A stretch of DNA of 54,910 bases, taken from Deltaproteobacteria bacterium. Lineage in GTDB: Bacteria; Desulfobacterota; Binatia; UBA9968. Under the pieces are notes generated by a model, which was not told where the DNA came from, did not search any database, and was given only the letters and a program-made list of their open reading frames with translations. A program made the translations under genes and the position numbers. The number at the start of each line of letters is the position of its first letter. The stretch's first letter is position 1. The DNA lies in contig SHYW01000019.1 in NCBI GenBank assembly GCA_009692615.1, positions 1-54,910 on the forward strand, written 5' to 3'. Positions 17,997-27,811 of the stretch are shown here, in pieces.

Positions 17997-18686
17997 TTGA
18001 AAAACCAAGCACCACTCGAACAGCTGCAAAAAGAGCTGGGATATATTTTTAAAAATCCCACGCTGCTTGAGCGCTGTCTTACCCACGTCTCTTTCGACCG
18101 GCAAAAATCCGAAGGCCATAACGAAGTGCTGGAATTTCTCGGCGACGCGGTGCTCGATCTGGCGGTGAGCGATCTGTTGATGCGCGCCAATCCGGAAAAA
18201 AGCGAAGGCGATCTGTCGCGCATGCGCGCGGCGCTGGTAAACTCCACCGTGCTGGCGGAAAAAGCCGCGGAGATTAATCTCGGTGCGTTGCTCCGTCTCG
18301 GCAAAGGCGAAGAACGCAGCGATGGGCGCAGCAAGCCGTCGATTTTGGCCGGCGCGTTCGAAGCGGTGCTCGGCGGCATTTACCAAGAGGGCGGCTACCA
18401 AGCGGCGCTGGGCGCGGTGGCGCGCTTTTTTCGCGACGAGGTCACCGGCAAGCAGTTGGGCCAGCATGATTACAAAACTCGGTTGCAAGAAATCAGCCAG
18501 ATGCTGTTCCATGCGCCGCCGATCTATCGCATCGTAGACGAGACCGGGCCGGATCACGAAAAGTTTTTCATCACTGAAATTAGCGTCGGCGGCAAAGTGC
18601 TCGGCAATGGCGAAGGACGCAGCAAAAAGCAGTCGGAGCAGGAAGCGGCGAAGATAGCGCTCGCGGCGCTGAAAGAATCGGAGTAG
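17997..18686 (+). CDS. rnc: Ribonuclease III
   Basis: RNase III cleaves double-stranded RNA in rRNA and mRNA processing. The 229 residues have the signature HNEVLEFLGDAVLD (41-54; E46 and D50 match E. coli E41 and D45) and a C-terminal double-stranded-RNA-binding domain from about 155 ending KKQSEQEAAKIALAAL. In the second catalytic block the sequence is SILAGAFEAV: the glutamate is kept (E122), but the position of E. coli D114 is glycine (G119). The start is TTG at 17997 with GGAAGA upstream; no better start is visible. An era gene does not follow. Confidence 0.93.
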   Translation: MKNQAPLEQLQKELGYIFKNPTLLERCLTHVSFDRQKSEGHNEVLEFLGDAVLDLAVSDLLMRANPEKSEGDLSRMRAALVNSTVLAEKAAEINLGALLRLGKGEERSDGRSKPSILAGAFEAVLGGIYQEGGYQAALGAVARFFRDEVTGKQLGQHDYKTRLQEISQMLFHAPPIYRIVDETGPDHEKFFITEISVGGKVLGNGEGRSKKQSEQEAAKIALAALKESE

Positions 18687-18723
18687 AAAGCGTTGCTACA
18701 TTATTGAACGTAGCGAGGTTTAA

Positions 18724-19194
18724 ATGACCGCTTCCAAGGGTCCGACTCGGTGGACAGAGCAACAGTTTCAGGAAATGTTGTGGCACGACAATGCTGTCCA
18801 TGGCGTTAGTTTTAGAAATCCGGATGAAGACTATAGCTTCGATCTCATTTTTGACATCGATCACGTGGTGGAATGGATTGAGATTCCCAACGATGGGTAC
18901 GAGTATATCGTTTCACCCGCCACGCTGACATTTCATGATGTGGACAAAGTGGTTTTCGATGTAAAACTGAACTACAAAGAAAATTTAGAAATTAATTTTA
19001 TTGATCGGCAGGACATATCTACAGACGCCCAGCGAAATGTTGGATACAAATTGTATCGCTGGAAAATCAGCTTGCACTCTCAGTCCTCTCAGCACGAGAA
19101 TGTGATCGTTTTTGAGTCATCGGGTTTTACTCAAGAGCTACGAAGAGATCCGATTCGGTCAGATTACTACCGACTCGACGAAGAGCAGCGTTAG
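18724..19194 (+). CDS. Conserved hypothetical protein, 156 aa
   Basis: I do not recognise a named family with certainty. The protein is acidic and beta-rich, with no signal peptide or membrane segment. A WHDNAVHGVSF motif near the start is followed by FDLIFDIDHVVEW, SPATLTFHDVD and a C-terminal YRLDEEQR. The pattern recalls small stand-alone cytosolic proteins sometimes found as immunity-like or orphan genes. The ATG follows a GAGG site. The DNA is more AT-rich than the flanking rnc and flavoprotein genes, which hints at transfer. It is probably a real gene. Confidence 0.7.
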   Translation: MTASKGPTRWTEQQFQEMLWHDNAVHGVSFRNPDEDYSFDLIFDIDHVVEWIEIPNDGYEYIVSPATLTFHDVDKVVFDVKLNYKENLEINFIDRQDISTDAQRNVGYKLYRWKISLHSQSSQHENVIVFESSGFTQELRRDPIRSDYYRLDEEQR

Positions 19195-19214
19195 CCTGCG
19201 ACACGATCAACTTC

Positions 19215-20903
19215 ATGCCTCATCTCGCAACGGATGTCTTGATCATCGGCGCCGGCGGCGCCGGCATGTACGCGGCGATCGCCGCCGCGCGCAACGGTTC
19301 GTCCGTCTTGCTCCTCGACAAAGGCCAGGTCGGGCGCGGCGGTGCGACGATCATGGCGCAGATGACCGTGGCCGTGGCCTTGGGTGAGCAGGAAGCGGAT
19401 TCAGTTCAACTTCATTTCCAAGATACTTTGAACGCTGGGCGCGGACTGTGCAACGAAGAATTGGCCATGTTGCTGTGCGCCGACGGACCGGCGCGCATCC
19501 GCGAAATGGCCGAGTGGGGTACGCGCTGGGCGCAACAAGACGGCCATATCAAACAAGAGATGGCGCCGGGACACAGCGTCAAGCGCTGCTGCTACGTCGA
19601 CTTTCTCAACACCGGACCGGCGGTGGCGGCGACCCTGCGGCGTAAAGTCGGCGAGCTGGCGGCGATTCGCCGCCTCAGCAATTTTTCTACCGTGGAAATT
19701 CTTGTAGGCGACGGCCGCGTTATGGGCGCGTTGGCGCTCAACCTCGTCACGGGCGAATTTATTTCCATTCAAGCGAAGGCGGTGATTCTCGCCGCCGGCG
19801 GTTTGACCAAACTGTTCGCGCGCAACAGCGCTTCGGCGAACATGGGCGGCGAAGCGTATGCGCTGGCGCTTTGGGCCGGCGCGGAATTAGTCGATATGGA
19901 ATTTGTCCAATTTTTTCCCATCGGTCATTTGGCGCCGCGGTTGGTCGGCATGGACCCGATCATGTGGGATCCGTTCCGCTACAAGCTTGGCGGCAAATTG
20001 CTCAACGGCCGCTTCGAAGAATTCATCGACCGCTACGGCAGCAGCGACTTCGGCAAGTACAACGCGACGCGCGACGTTGCCGCCTACGCGATCTTGAAAG
20101 AAGTCGAAGCCGGCCGCGGCACGCTGCACGGCGGCGCTTATCTCGATTTCCGCCACATTCCTGACGCGCAGCTGCGCGGCGCCTTCGGCCCGGTGATCGA
20201 TCGCTTGTTGAGCAATGGTATCGACCTGACGAAAACTCCAGTGGAAGTGGGACCGGTGGCGCACTATCACATGGGCGGCGTGCGCGTCGATGTCAACATG
20301 CAGACGCGCGTCGAAGGACTCTACGCCGCCGGCGAAGCGGTGGGCGGCGCCAACGGCGCCAATCGCTTGTCCGGCAACGCCATCACCGAGGCGTTTGTCT
20401 TCGGCGAACGGGCGGGGGCTCAAGCGGGCGAAAAGGTGAAGCGGTTAGAATCGCATTGGCAAGATGATGTGGCGCGTGAAGCGATCGAACGATTTCATAA
20501 CGTGCGCGACAGTCCTTCGACTGACAAATCGTCGCCCATCGCAGTGCAAGCTGAGTTGCAAAAGTTAATGTGGGAGAACGCCGGGCCGTTTCGCACGGGC
20601 GAAAAACTCAGCGCGGCGTTGGCGGGTATCGCGAAAATGCGGCAAGAGCTGCCGCAGCTTAAGATTGGCGCCGAAGCGTCGTTCAACCTCGACCTGCAAG
20701 ATTGGTTCGAGCTGCGCGCGATGCTCACGACTGCTGAAACCGTTGTTAAGTCGGCATTGGCGCGGACCGAAAGTCGCGGCGCGCATCAGCGCGAGGATTT
20801 TCCCGCGCCCGACGAAGCGTTGCTCAAGAATCAAATCGTGGAATCGATAAATGGCGCGTTGATAGCGAGTTGGGCGGCGCCGGTGCGATCGGTGCAACCA
20901 TGA
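19215..20903 (+). CDS. FAD-dependent fumarate reductase/succinate dehydrogenase-type flavoprotein
   Basis: This is a flavoprotein subunit related to SdhA, FrdA and L-aspartate oxidase. The 562 residues begin with the Rossmann motif VLIIGAGGAGMYAAIAAA (about 7-24) and have GRGGATIMAQ, HYHMGGVRV and GLYAAGEAVGGANGANRLSGNA near the C-terminal third, with the helical FRD/SDH C-terminal domain. The conserved SHT-type histidine that carries covalent FAD in SdhA is not seen, so FAD is probably bound non-covalently. The stop overlaps the start of a 2Fe-2S protein gene, so the two likely form one enzyme. The substrate is unknown; a 2- or 4-carbon dicarboxylate-like acid is a guess. Confidence 0.85.
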   Translation: MPHLATDVLIIGAGGAGMYAAIAAARNGSSVLLLDKGQVGRGGATIMAQMTVAVALGEQEADSVQLHFQDTLNAGRGLCNEELAMLLCADGPARIREMAEWGTRWAQQDGHIKQEMAPGHSVKRCCYVDFLNTGPAVAATLRRKVGELAAIRRLSNFSTVEILVGDGRVMGALALNLVTGEFISIQAKAVILAAGGLTKLFARNSASANMGGEAYALALWAGAELVDMEFVQFFPIGHLAPRLVGMDPIMWDPFRYKLGGKLLNGRFEEFIDRYGSSDFGKYNATRDVAAYAILKEVEAGRGTLHGGAYLDFRHIPDAQLRGAFGPVIDRLLSNGIDLTKTPVEVGPVAHYHMGGVRVDVNMQTRVEGLYAAGEAVGGANGANRLSGNAITEAFVFGERAGAQAGEKVKRLESHWQDDVAREAIERFHNVRDSPSTDKSSPIAVQAELQKLMWENAGPFRTGEKLSAALAGIAKMRQELPQLKIGAEASFNLDLQDWFELRAMLTTAETVVKSALARTESRGAHQREDFPAPDEALLKNQIVESINGALIASWAAPVRSVQP

Positions 20904-21241
20904 CGGGATCGTCGATTCAAATCGTTAAACTTCACGTCAAACGCGGCGCGCCCGGCGATGTGGCGCGTTACGACGACTTCGACGTGCCCTACGAAGAGGG
21001 CATGTCAGTGCTCGACGCGCTGCGCTGGATTCGCGCCAACTTGGACAGCACGCTGGCGATCCGCTACAGTTGCATCAACGCCAACGCCTGCAAGACCTGC
21101 ATGGCGCTGGTCGATGGCGAAGTCGAGTACACTTGCATCGCCAAGCTCGCGCCTGAAGGGATGACCGTCGAGCCGCTCCCCAAACGGCAGCTGATCCGCG
21201 ATCTGGTGACGGATATTTTGCCGGAGGATGAGAGAATTTAG
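20900..21241 (+). CDS. 2Fe-2S protein related to the N-terminal half of SdhB/FrdB
   Basis: The gene encodes 113 residues with an SdhB-like N-terminal ferredoxin fold. The plant-type 2Fe-2S ligands appear as C-INANA-C-KT-C followed by a fourth cysteine in VEYTC. The C-terminal half of SdhB, with 4Fe-4S and 3Fe-4S clusters, is absent, and the protein ends soon after the EPLPKRQLIRDL segment. The ATG at 20900 overlaps the flavoprotein stop (ATGA). No membrane anchor subunit follows, so electrons must come from or go to a soluble partner. This is a complete compact protein, not a visible truncation. Confidence 0.82.
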   Translation: MTGSSIQIVKLHVKRGAPGDVARYDDFDVPYEEGMSVLDALRWIRANLDSTLAIRYSCINANACKTCMALVDGEVEYTCIAKLAPEGMTVEPLPKRQLIRDLVTDILPEDERI

Positions 21242-21299
21242 GTAACCCGCTGGAACTCGACTTCTTGCGGTAACGGTTCGACGGCCCGCGAGGTGACTC

Positions 21300-21809
21300 A
21301 TGACATGGAAAGATTTTTTAGTCCTTGGCACCAAGTTGATTTGAGTAGACTGTCTAACGACTGCGCTTCAAGAACTGTTCTACAGTCTTTTCTGGCAACT
21401 CGGGCAGATCGAGGAGGCCGGACTGTCGAATGGTATTTTCACGGTATCACTGCTGATCACATTCGCGATTCCGGTTGTCATGACCGCGATGGGATTTTAT
21501 CTGATCCGCGACGGGAAGTTTGTATTTGATCGTGCATTGTCTGAAGGCGACGATGTCGAAAACTACGCTCAGCGATGGTTGAGTGCCGGTGTCGTGCTTT
21601 TTGGTGTGTACGCCGTAACAATCTCGGTTCCTGGCGCCATGCGAATCTTGTCGAACCTTGTCGTTGTGCTGCAGGCACCGGCATATGTAGGCGTTGAGGA
21701 TTGGTGGGAGCGATTCTACCTCGATTTCCTCCCCACAATGTCGATCTTCATCCTTGGTTGGATCGGCTTTAAAAACTCGAAAGCTCTCGCGCGGACGGCA
21801 TTACGCTAA
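21300..21809 (+). pseudogene. Small membrane protein interrupted by one in-frame TGA
   Basis: From the ATG at 21300 (GAGG upstream) the frame reads MTWKDFLVLGTKLI, meets TGA at 21342-21344, and continues open as VDCLTTALQELFYS through three further hydrophobic segments to 21809, 169 codons in all. The neighbour at 21862 is a paralogue: LELGSKFIGLYC-type start, two to four membrane segments and similar length. In it a glycine occupies the TGA position, so one GGA-to-TGA change explains the stop. A shorter product from the ATG at 21480 (109 aa) is possible. Function unknown. Confidence 0.7.
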
Positions 21810-21861
21810 GGATATAAATTGTACATGGGCATTGATTGATTCGCATATCCGGAGGTAGCCA

Positions 21862-22410
21862 GTGAGCCAACAACAGTTGTTCGAATTAGGCAGCAAATTC
21901 ATCGGACTTTATTGCATGGTCATGTCCGTTCCGAATCTTGTGAGTGGAGTTCTCGAAATCATTTTGCCGAAGGCGACCCGAGAGCCGAGATTAGATTCGT
22001 TTACATCGTTATCCTCTGTGATATTTACTTTGAGTTTTTTACTTTTGTCCGGAATCGGATTGTTTGTTTTTCGACGGGCTGATGTTGTACGGAAATTCGC
22101 CTTTGCGGGTGACGATCAAGTCTATGATTCCAAGCTCGAAGAGCCCTTTGCTATTGGCGTCAAGTTGTTCGGCGCGTTTCTTTTTTTACGAACCTTGCCG
22201 CGGTTCCTGCGCCAGCTTTCTCAATACATCTTTATCGTGAATTCATCGCTGGACTTTCCACCTGTAGCTAGCCCGTTGATGGAAAGGCTGACGAATTTTC
22301 TGCCGGACCTGGTGTCTTTGCTCTTTGGCTTGCTGCTTTTCTTCCGCGGTGAGTTGTTGTCGTGCTGGGCATTTGCCACAAACAAACCCAGTGAGTCTAT
22401 TGATAGCTAA
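21862..22410 (+). CDS. Hypothetical membrane protein, 182 aa
   Basis: I do not recognise the family. The protein has about four hydrophobic segments (near residues 12-35, 50-70, 92-118 and 148-168) with a short polar loop. GTG at 21862 is preceded by GGAGG at 21851-21855. It is the intact partner of the interrupted paralogue at 21300-21809, in tandem and the same orientation, which suggests a local duplication. Base composition is more AT-rich than the flanking metabolic genes. Confidence 0.7.
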   Translation: MSQQQLFELGSKFIGLYCMVMSVPNLVSGVLEIILPKATREPRLDSFTSLSSVIFTLSFLLLSGIGLFVFRRADVVRKFAFAGDDQVYDSKLEEPFAIGVKLFGAFLFLRTLPRFLRQLSQYIFIVNSSLDFPPVASPLMERLTNFLPDLVSLLFGLLLFFRGELLSCWAFATNKPSESIDS

Positions 22411-22446
22411 GGGAATCAACTCTTCCAGCCTGACTGCTAGAACGCC

Positions 22447-22800
22447 ATGTCCAAGTTCAACCTCAAACATTTTCTCTTCCAAGCTTTGGTTTGGCTCGCC
22501 GTTAGCATCGGCGCGTTGAGTTTTCCCGAGCCCCTCGGTGTGCCGCGGGCGCTGGTGGCGTCTTTGCTGTTGACGCTGTTCCTCGCCTTCGTGACGCGCC
22601 GGTTGTTCGGCGAGTTTGGCCGGGAGCAAAGATATATCGCCGTCGGCGCGACGGTTTCGTCCGCGGCGGTTTTGCTGTTACTGACCGTCAAGTTTTACGT
22701 TTTCAACTTCGAGCTGCGGGCGCTGCATCTGGTGGGAATATTCCTCGCGCCGGTGATCGTCAGCGGCTTGGTCAACGGCTGGCGCAAAACCCAAAAGTAA
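22447..22800 (+). CDS. Hypothetical membrane protein, 117 aa
   Basis: The protein is short and very hydrophobic, with four predicted membrane segments (near 10-27, 33-50, 60-82 and 92-110) and a basic C-terminus ending WRKTQK. It resembles generic four-helix inner-membrane proteins, and no family is assigned. It ends 23 bases before the DUF2071 gene, same strand, and may be cotranscribed with it. Confidence 0.65.
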   Translation: MSKFNLKHFLFQALVWLAVSIGALSFPEPLGVPRALVASLLLTLFLAFVTRRLFGEFGREQRYIAVGATVSSAAVLLLLTVKFYVFNFELRALHLVGIFLAPVIVSGLVNGWRKTQK

Positions 22801-22823
22801 TTCTTCGGTTGTTCCGAGCATTC

Positions 22824-23564
22824 ATGACTGAGCGTTTCCGCAAACCTTTCCTCAGCGCCGAGTGGCGTTATCTGGCGATGCTCAACTATGAGATCGAGCC
22901 GGCGCTGCTTGCGCCGTTCGTTCCACGCGGCACTGAGATCGATTCTTGGAACGGCAAAACGTTTGTCAGCATGGTCGGGTTTCTTTTCGAGAACACGCGG
23001 GTGATGGGATTCCCCATTCCTTTCCATCAGAACTTCGAAGAGATCAATCTGCGCTTCTACGTGCGCCGCAAGGCCGAAGACGGTTGGCGGCGCGGCGTCG
23101 TGTTCATAAAAGAAATCGTCCCACGCATGGCGATCGCCCTGGTGGCGCGCTGGCTTTACAACGAGAACTACGTCGCCTTGCCCGCCGGCAACGTTATTTG
23201 CCGAGCCAAGGATGGCAGCGGCAACATCGAGTCGGTGAAATATTATTGGACGTTCAACCGGCGCGCCCAGTTTCTTGAATTGGCGACCCGCGGCGGACCG
23301 ACGGCTTTCGTCGATGGCTCGCAGGAAGAATTCATCGCCCAGCACTACTGGGGTTATGCGAAACAAAAAGACGGGGGCACGGTGGAATATCGCGTCGAGC
23401 ATCCGACTTGGCGTGTCTGGCAAGCGCAAAGCGCGCGGCTCGATTGCGATGTGGAAAATCTTTACGGCCAGCAGTTCTCGCCTGTCTTGCAAGGCGCGCC
23501 GGCGTCGGCGTTTCTCGCTGAAGGGTCGGAGATCGTCGTGTATCGCGGCCGCAAGTTGCAATGA
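22824..23564 (+). CDS. DUF2071 (YqjF-type) family protein
   Basis: The 246-residue soluble protein matches the DUF2071 family: a start with FLSAEWRYLAMLNYEI, then LAPFVPRGTEIDSWNGKTFVSMVGF, INLRFYVRR, GVVFIKEIVPR and HWWGY-type (here HYWGYAKQKDGG) segments. Members adopt an acetoacetate-decarboxylase-like fold; the biochemical role is not established. The ATG at 22824 is preferred over a TTG at 22809 because it gives the usual N-terminus. Confidence 0.85.
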   Translation: MTERFRKPFLSAEWRYLAMLNYEIEPALLAPFVPRGTEIDSWNGKTFVSMVGFLFENTRVMGFPIPFHQNFEEINLRFYVRRKAEDGWRRGVVFIKEIVPRMAIALVARWLYNENYVALPAGNVICRAKDGSGNIESVKYYWTFNRRAQFLELATRGGPTAFVDGSQEEFIAQHYWGYAKQKDGGTVEYRVEHPTWRVWQAQSARLDCDVENLYGQQFSPVLQGAPASAFLAEGSEIVVYRGRKLQ

Positions 23565-23623
23565 TGGCGCGATCCGCGATGCAAAACTGCGACGAACTTT
23601 AAAACCGTGACGAGTTTTCCGTT

Positions 23624-23768
23624 ACCCTCTTTAGAAAAGAGGGGATAGGGGAGATTTTCTTTACGCTGGCGACATTCCGTCGTCGCAGAGCAGCGACGCG
23701 CAGGGACGAAGAAAGCCGCGCCGCCGCCCTAGTAAATCCCCCTTGATCCCCCTTTTCCAAAGGGGGAG
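23624..23768. repeat. Dispersed double-hairpin repeat, copy 2 of 3
   Basis: The same layout as 2486-2590 appears, with a longer middle: ACCCTCTTTAGAAAAGAGGG, then AGATTTTCTT, a GC-rich middle, and CCCCCTTTTCCAAAGGGGG. The stretch 23565-23909 carries only this and the palindrome at 23808-23829. Confidence 0.7.
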
Positions 23769-23807
23769 GCAAGTCGTTTTCGAATTCTTTACGAAGTCTG
23801 ACATATA

Positions 23808-23829
23808 GGGGCGAAAAATTTTTCGCCCC
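23808..23829. repeat. Perfect 22-bp palindrome
   Basis: GGGGCGAAAAA is followed directly by its reverse complement TTTTTCGCCCC. It belongs to the window's group of GTAGGGGC-type palindromes with variable cores (also 25761-25786, 34749-34774 and 51891-51915). Confidence 0.75.
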
Positions 23830-23909
23830 ATCCGCCCCGGCAGTAATTTCGCGGGCGTGGCTCTAAAGTCCTGTCACGCAGCGCCGATAACTTCAGTAAG
23901 GAGTTTTCC

Positions 23910-24782
23910 GTGTTGCCGAAACCTGTCAATCAAACCGGCGGCCTGCGTCACGGACCGGCGCGTCATTATGTCAGCAACGTGATGGACGGCCATGCGCTGC
24001 CGTCGGTGCCGGTGGTGGCGAACAAGTTGTTGGAGATCGTCCAAGACCCGGAAGTGAGCATGCAACAACTCTGTCGCGTGCTGGCCGACGATCCAATGTT
24101 GTCGGCGCGGGTGTTGGCGGTGTCGCGTTCGCCGCGTTTCGCGCTACGCAATTTACCGACGACCTTGCTCGGCGCGGTGCAGGTGCTCGGCTTTCGCACT
24201 TTGACCAGCGTGGTGATTACCAGCGCGACCCAGAGTTTACGCCTTAAAGGCAACAAGGTTTCCGAGAAGCTCTGGCGCCATTCGCTGGGCGTCGCTTTGG
24301 CGATGCGGATTCTCTGCCAGCGGGCGCGCTCGCGCGACGACGAGATCGGATTTCTCATCGGCCTGATGCACGACGTCGGCCAGATGGTGTTCGTGCACGG
24401 CGATCCCATGGGCTACGAAAATCTGCTCCAGGCCGTCCAAGAAGCGCCGCGCCCGATCGTCGACGCTGAACGGGAAATTTACGGTGTCGATCACGCACTC
24501 ATGGGCCACACGATTCTCAACCGCTGGAACCTCGACGCGCAGATCATCCACGCAACCCTGAAGCACCACAGCGACGGCGCCAGCCCCAATGAGCTGGCGA
24601 ACCTGTTGACCGTCGCCGACTATCTCTCCAGCAAGTGCAATCTGGGCTTTTTCACCATGCCGACGCCACCGCCTGAGGCGTTGCTCGTCAAGTGCGGTTT
24701 GACTGACGAGACGGCAATGGCGCAATTGATCGCAGAAATCGTCGAGGCCCACCGGGAAGAAAGTCTGCTCTTCGAAAAATAA
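23910..24782 (+). CDS. HDOD domain protein
   Basis: HDOD proteins are signalling-associated relatives of HD phosphohydrolases. The 290 residues contain the HDOD start LPSVPVVANKLLEIVQDPEVSMQQL, the SRSPRF and GFRTLTSVV segments and a residual HD-like LMHDVGQMVF. No receiver, GGDEF or EAL domain is attached. The start is GTG at 23910 with TAAGGAG at 23897-23903. The function is probably regulatory; no partner gene is adjacent. Confidence 0.88.
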   Translation: MLPKPVNQTGGLRHGPARHYVSNVMDGHALPSVPVVANKLLEIVQDPEVSMQQLCRVLADDPMLSARVLAVSRSPRFALRNLPTTLLGAVQVLGFRTLTSVVITSATQSLRLKGNKVSEKLWRHSLGVALAMRILCQRARSRDDEIGFLIGLMHDVGQMVFVHGDPMGYENLLQAVQEAPRPIVDAEREIYGVDHALMGHTILNRWNLDAQIIHATLKHHSDGASPNELANLLTVADYLSSKCNLGFFTMPTPPPEALLVKCGLTDETAMAQLIAEIVEAHREESLLFEK

Positions 24783-24805
24783 TTTCAGCGCGGCGGTTGA
24801 GGTTT

Positions 24806-25696
24806 TTATGCCAGACCCATCAGGCGCGCCGGATTGATCGCGGCGACTTGATGGACTTCGCCTTGGCTCAAGCCGCCTTCGTGGAGCATGCCTAGATACA
24901 TTCTAAATAGCTCGGCGGGATTGGGACTGTAGGGACGAAAATAGTCGGTGCTGGCGACGATTTGGCGGAGCCCCGCGGCGCGAAACTGTTTGACCAGCTC
25001 AGTTGAATCCAACCTTCCGGGCGCCAGCGCGTTCCAACAGGACTCGACAAACGCGCCCATGTCCGCGGCTTTTTTTTGCGCGTCCACCGGCATGTCGATC
25101 ATGTGCGCCTGAGCGTGGTTGATCACCAATCGATGGCTGTAGCCCATGTCGCGGGCGGCGGCGATGAAGGCCAGCGATTCCTGCCACGACACATGGCCCA
25201 TGCCGAGGGTCAAGTCGTGGGCTTTGCAGGCTTCGAGAATTTCATAACCGCGCGGGATCAGCTTACCTTTGTCGTCGAGAAAATAATATTGCGGGTTCTC
25301 TAACGTCGCATGCGCTTTGTAGTACGACTGGATGCGATGGCTGAAGCCTTTGTGCTCGACGTCGTTGCGCGCGCTCCATGTGGGCAGAAAAACCATCTTG
25401 CCGCCGAGTTCGGCGCAGGCTTCGACGATGCACGGGTTGGGTCCGCCGGCGGTGGCGTTTAAAACCACGCTCGACCAAATATCAATTTTAGTCGGCATCG
25501 CGGCGGCGATGTAGGGGACAACGTTGGCCGTCGGCCACCAGTGGGATTTTAACACCACGCCGCGCATGCCCATCGCCTCGGCCTTGGGGATCCACAGAAA
25601 CTCCGGTTCGCGTTTACGTTCCTTCGCCGAGAATTCGAAGTCGATGTGGCAGTGCACGTCGATGACGCCTTCCATCATGTCGTCGTATAAAGTCAT
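24806..25696 (-). CDS. Metal-dependent amidohydrolase-like protein (DUF6282 type)
   Basis: The 296 residues form a predicted TIM-barrel hydrolase. The N-terminal metal-binding HxH is seen in IDVHCHIDF (about 12-20), with further histidines in LKSHWWPT, GMGHVSW and INHAQAH, and an aspartate in ASTDYFRPY, where the last metal ligand usually lies. The overall pattern matches proteins annotated as DUF6282, close to amidohydrolase family 2. Substrate unknown. It is convergent with the HDOD gene and shares its strand with the radical-SAM gene upstream. Confidence 0.78.
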   Translation of the reverse strand: MTLYDDMMEGVIDVHCHIDFEFSAKERKREPEFLWIPKAEAMGMRGVVLKSHWWPTANVVPYIAAAMPTKIDIWSSVVLNATAGGPNPCIVEACAELGGKMVFLPTWSARNDVEHKGFSHRIQSYYKAHATLENPQYYFLDDKGKLIPRGYEILEACKAHDLTLGMGHVSWQESLAFIAAARDMGYSHRLVINHAQAHMIDMPVDAQKKAADMGAFVESCWNALAPGRLDSTELVKQFRAAGLRQIVASTDYFRPYSPNPAELFRMYLGMLHEGGLSQGEVHQVAAINPARLMGLA

Positions 25697-25730
25697 GAGC
25701 TACTCCTTCGGAAGATAAGAGTCGGAGGAT

Positions 25731-25787
25731 TGGCCGCAAAGAACGCAAAGGGCGCAAAGGTAGGGGCGAAAAATCTTTCGCCCCTAC
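25731..25787. repeat. GCAAAG words plus GTAGGGGC palindrome
   Basis: GGCCGCAAAGAACGCAAAGG is followed by TAGGGGCGAAAAA and its near-perfect inverse ending CCCCTA. The same pair of words is found at 6762-6826 and 51774-51915. Confidence 0.65.
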
Positions 25788-25797
25788 AATAATTCAA

Positions 25798-27078
<1,281 letters not shown>

Positions 27079-27322
27079 GTGAGAGCCTCCAGTCGCTAAG
27101 CCGGTGGCGGCCGCCATGTTCCGGCGCGCCGCCTGCCATCGGGGACTGTACTGAAAAAATGCTCCGAAGTCACCCCCTCGGCGGCGTTGGCTTGACCGGA
27201 GGCTTTGCGCCATTTTTGGACTGAGGCCACGCGTGCGTCGATGATTACCGGCACGTGCCGAACTTGACAGTCTTGGACAAAGTCATGAGAATGATTTCAT
27301 TGCGGTTCGTTGGCGTTTTGCC

Positions 27323-27778
27323 ATGTCATCCAAACTGTCCGATACTTTGTCGATTGTGGTTGGCGCTCTCGCGCTTTTACTGGTCGCCGCGCCCTCGGCG
27401 CAGGCTTGCAGTTGCGCCGCGCCGGCGCACCCCGCCGAGGCGCTGAAACGGTCGACAGCGGTGTTTAGCGGCCGGGTCGTGGCGATCGACCGGCCGTTTC
27501 TCGATCGCCTCGGTGTGACCAACAGCGGCAGCCATCGAGTCAAGTTTGAAATCCGCCAGCGCTGGAAGGGCGCGCCGGCAAAAAATGCCGAAGTGGTCAC
27601 CCGTTTGAGCGGCGAAGCCTGCGGCTTTCCCTTCGCGCCGGAGCAGGAATATCTCGTCTAGGCTGTCGGCGGGCCCGGCGAACTGCGCACCGGCTTCTGC
27701 ACCGGCACCAAGAGCGTCGCCGAGGCGGCCGGCGAGATCAAACAGCTCAATGCCTTGGTTGGCGCTGTGGGAAAATAG
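27323..27778 (+). pseudogene. Secreted TIMP/NTR-like protein interrupted by one TAG
   Basis: The ATG at 27323 opens a signal peptide (LSIVVGALALLLVAAPSAQA) followed by CSCAAP, a FSGRVVAIDR strand, VKFEIRQRWKGAP and CGFPFAPEQEYLV. This is the pattern of bacterial netrin/TIMP-like CSC proteins, in which YLVYA is usual. Here TAG (27659-27661) replaces the tyrosine codon. The frame then continues as AVGGPGELRTGFCTGTKS to a TAG at 27778, completing a 151-codon protein with the expected last cysteine. One base change (TAT or TAC to TAG) explains the break. Confidence 0.72.
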
Positions 27779-27811
27779 GAGCAGCCGATCTTTAGCGAAA
27801 AACAACAAGGC

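Noticed and set aside
21342-21344. TGA in the small membrane protein as a second kind of selenocysteine site (followed by VDC, a UxxC-like spacing)
   Set aside because: The paralogue has glycine, not cysteine, at this position. The only nearby stem (ACTGT/ACAGT, 21374-21386) is five pairs with a TCT loop lacking G. A nonsense mutation is simpler.
27079-27213. Longer N-terminus of the radical-SAM protein
   Set aside because: The extra codons are Arg/Gly-rich and unlike maturase N-termini, and the GGAGG at 27086-27090 points to the TTG at 27078.
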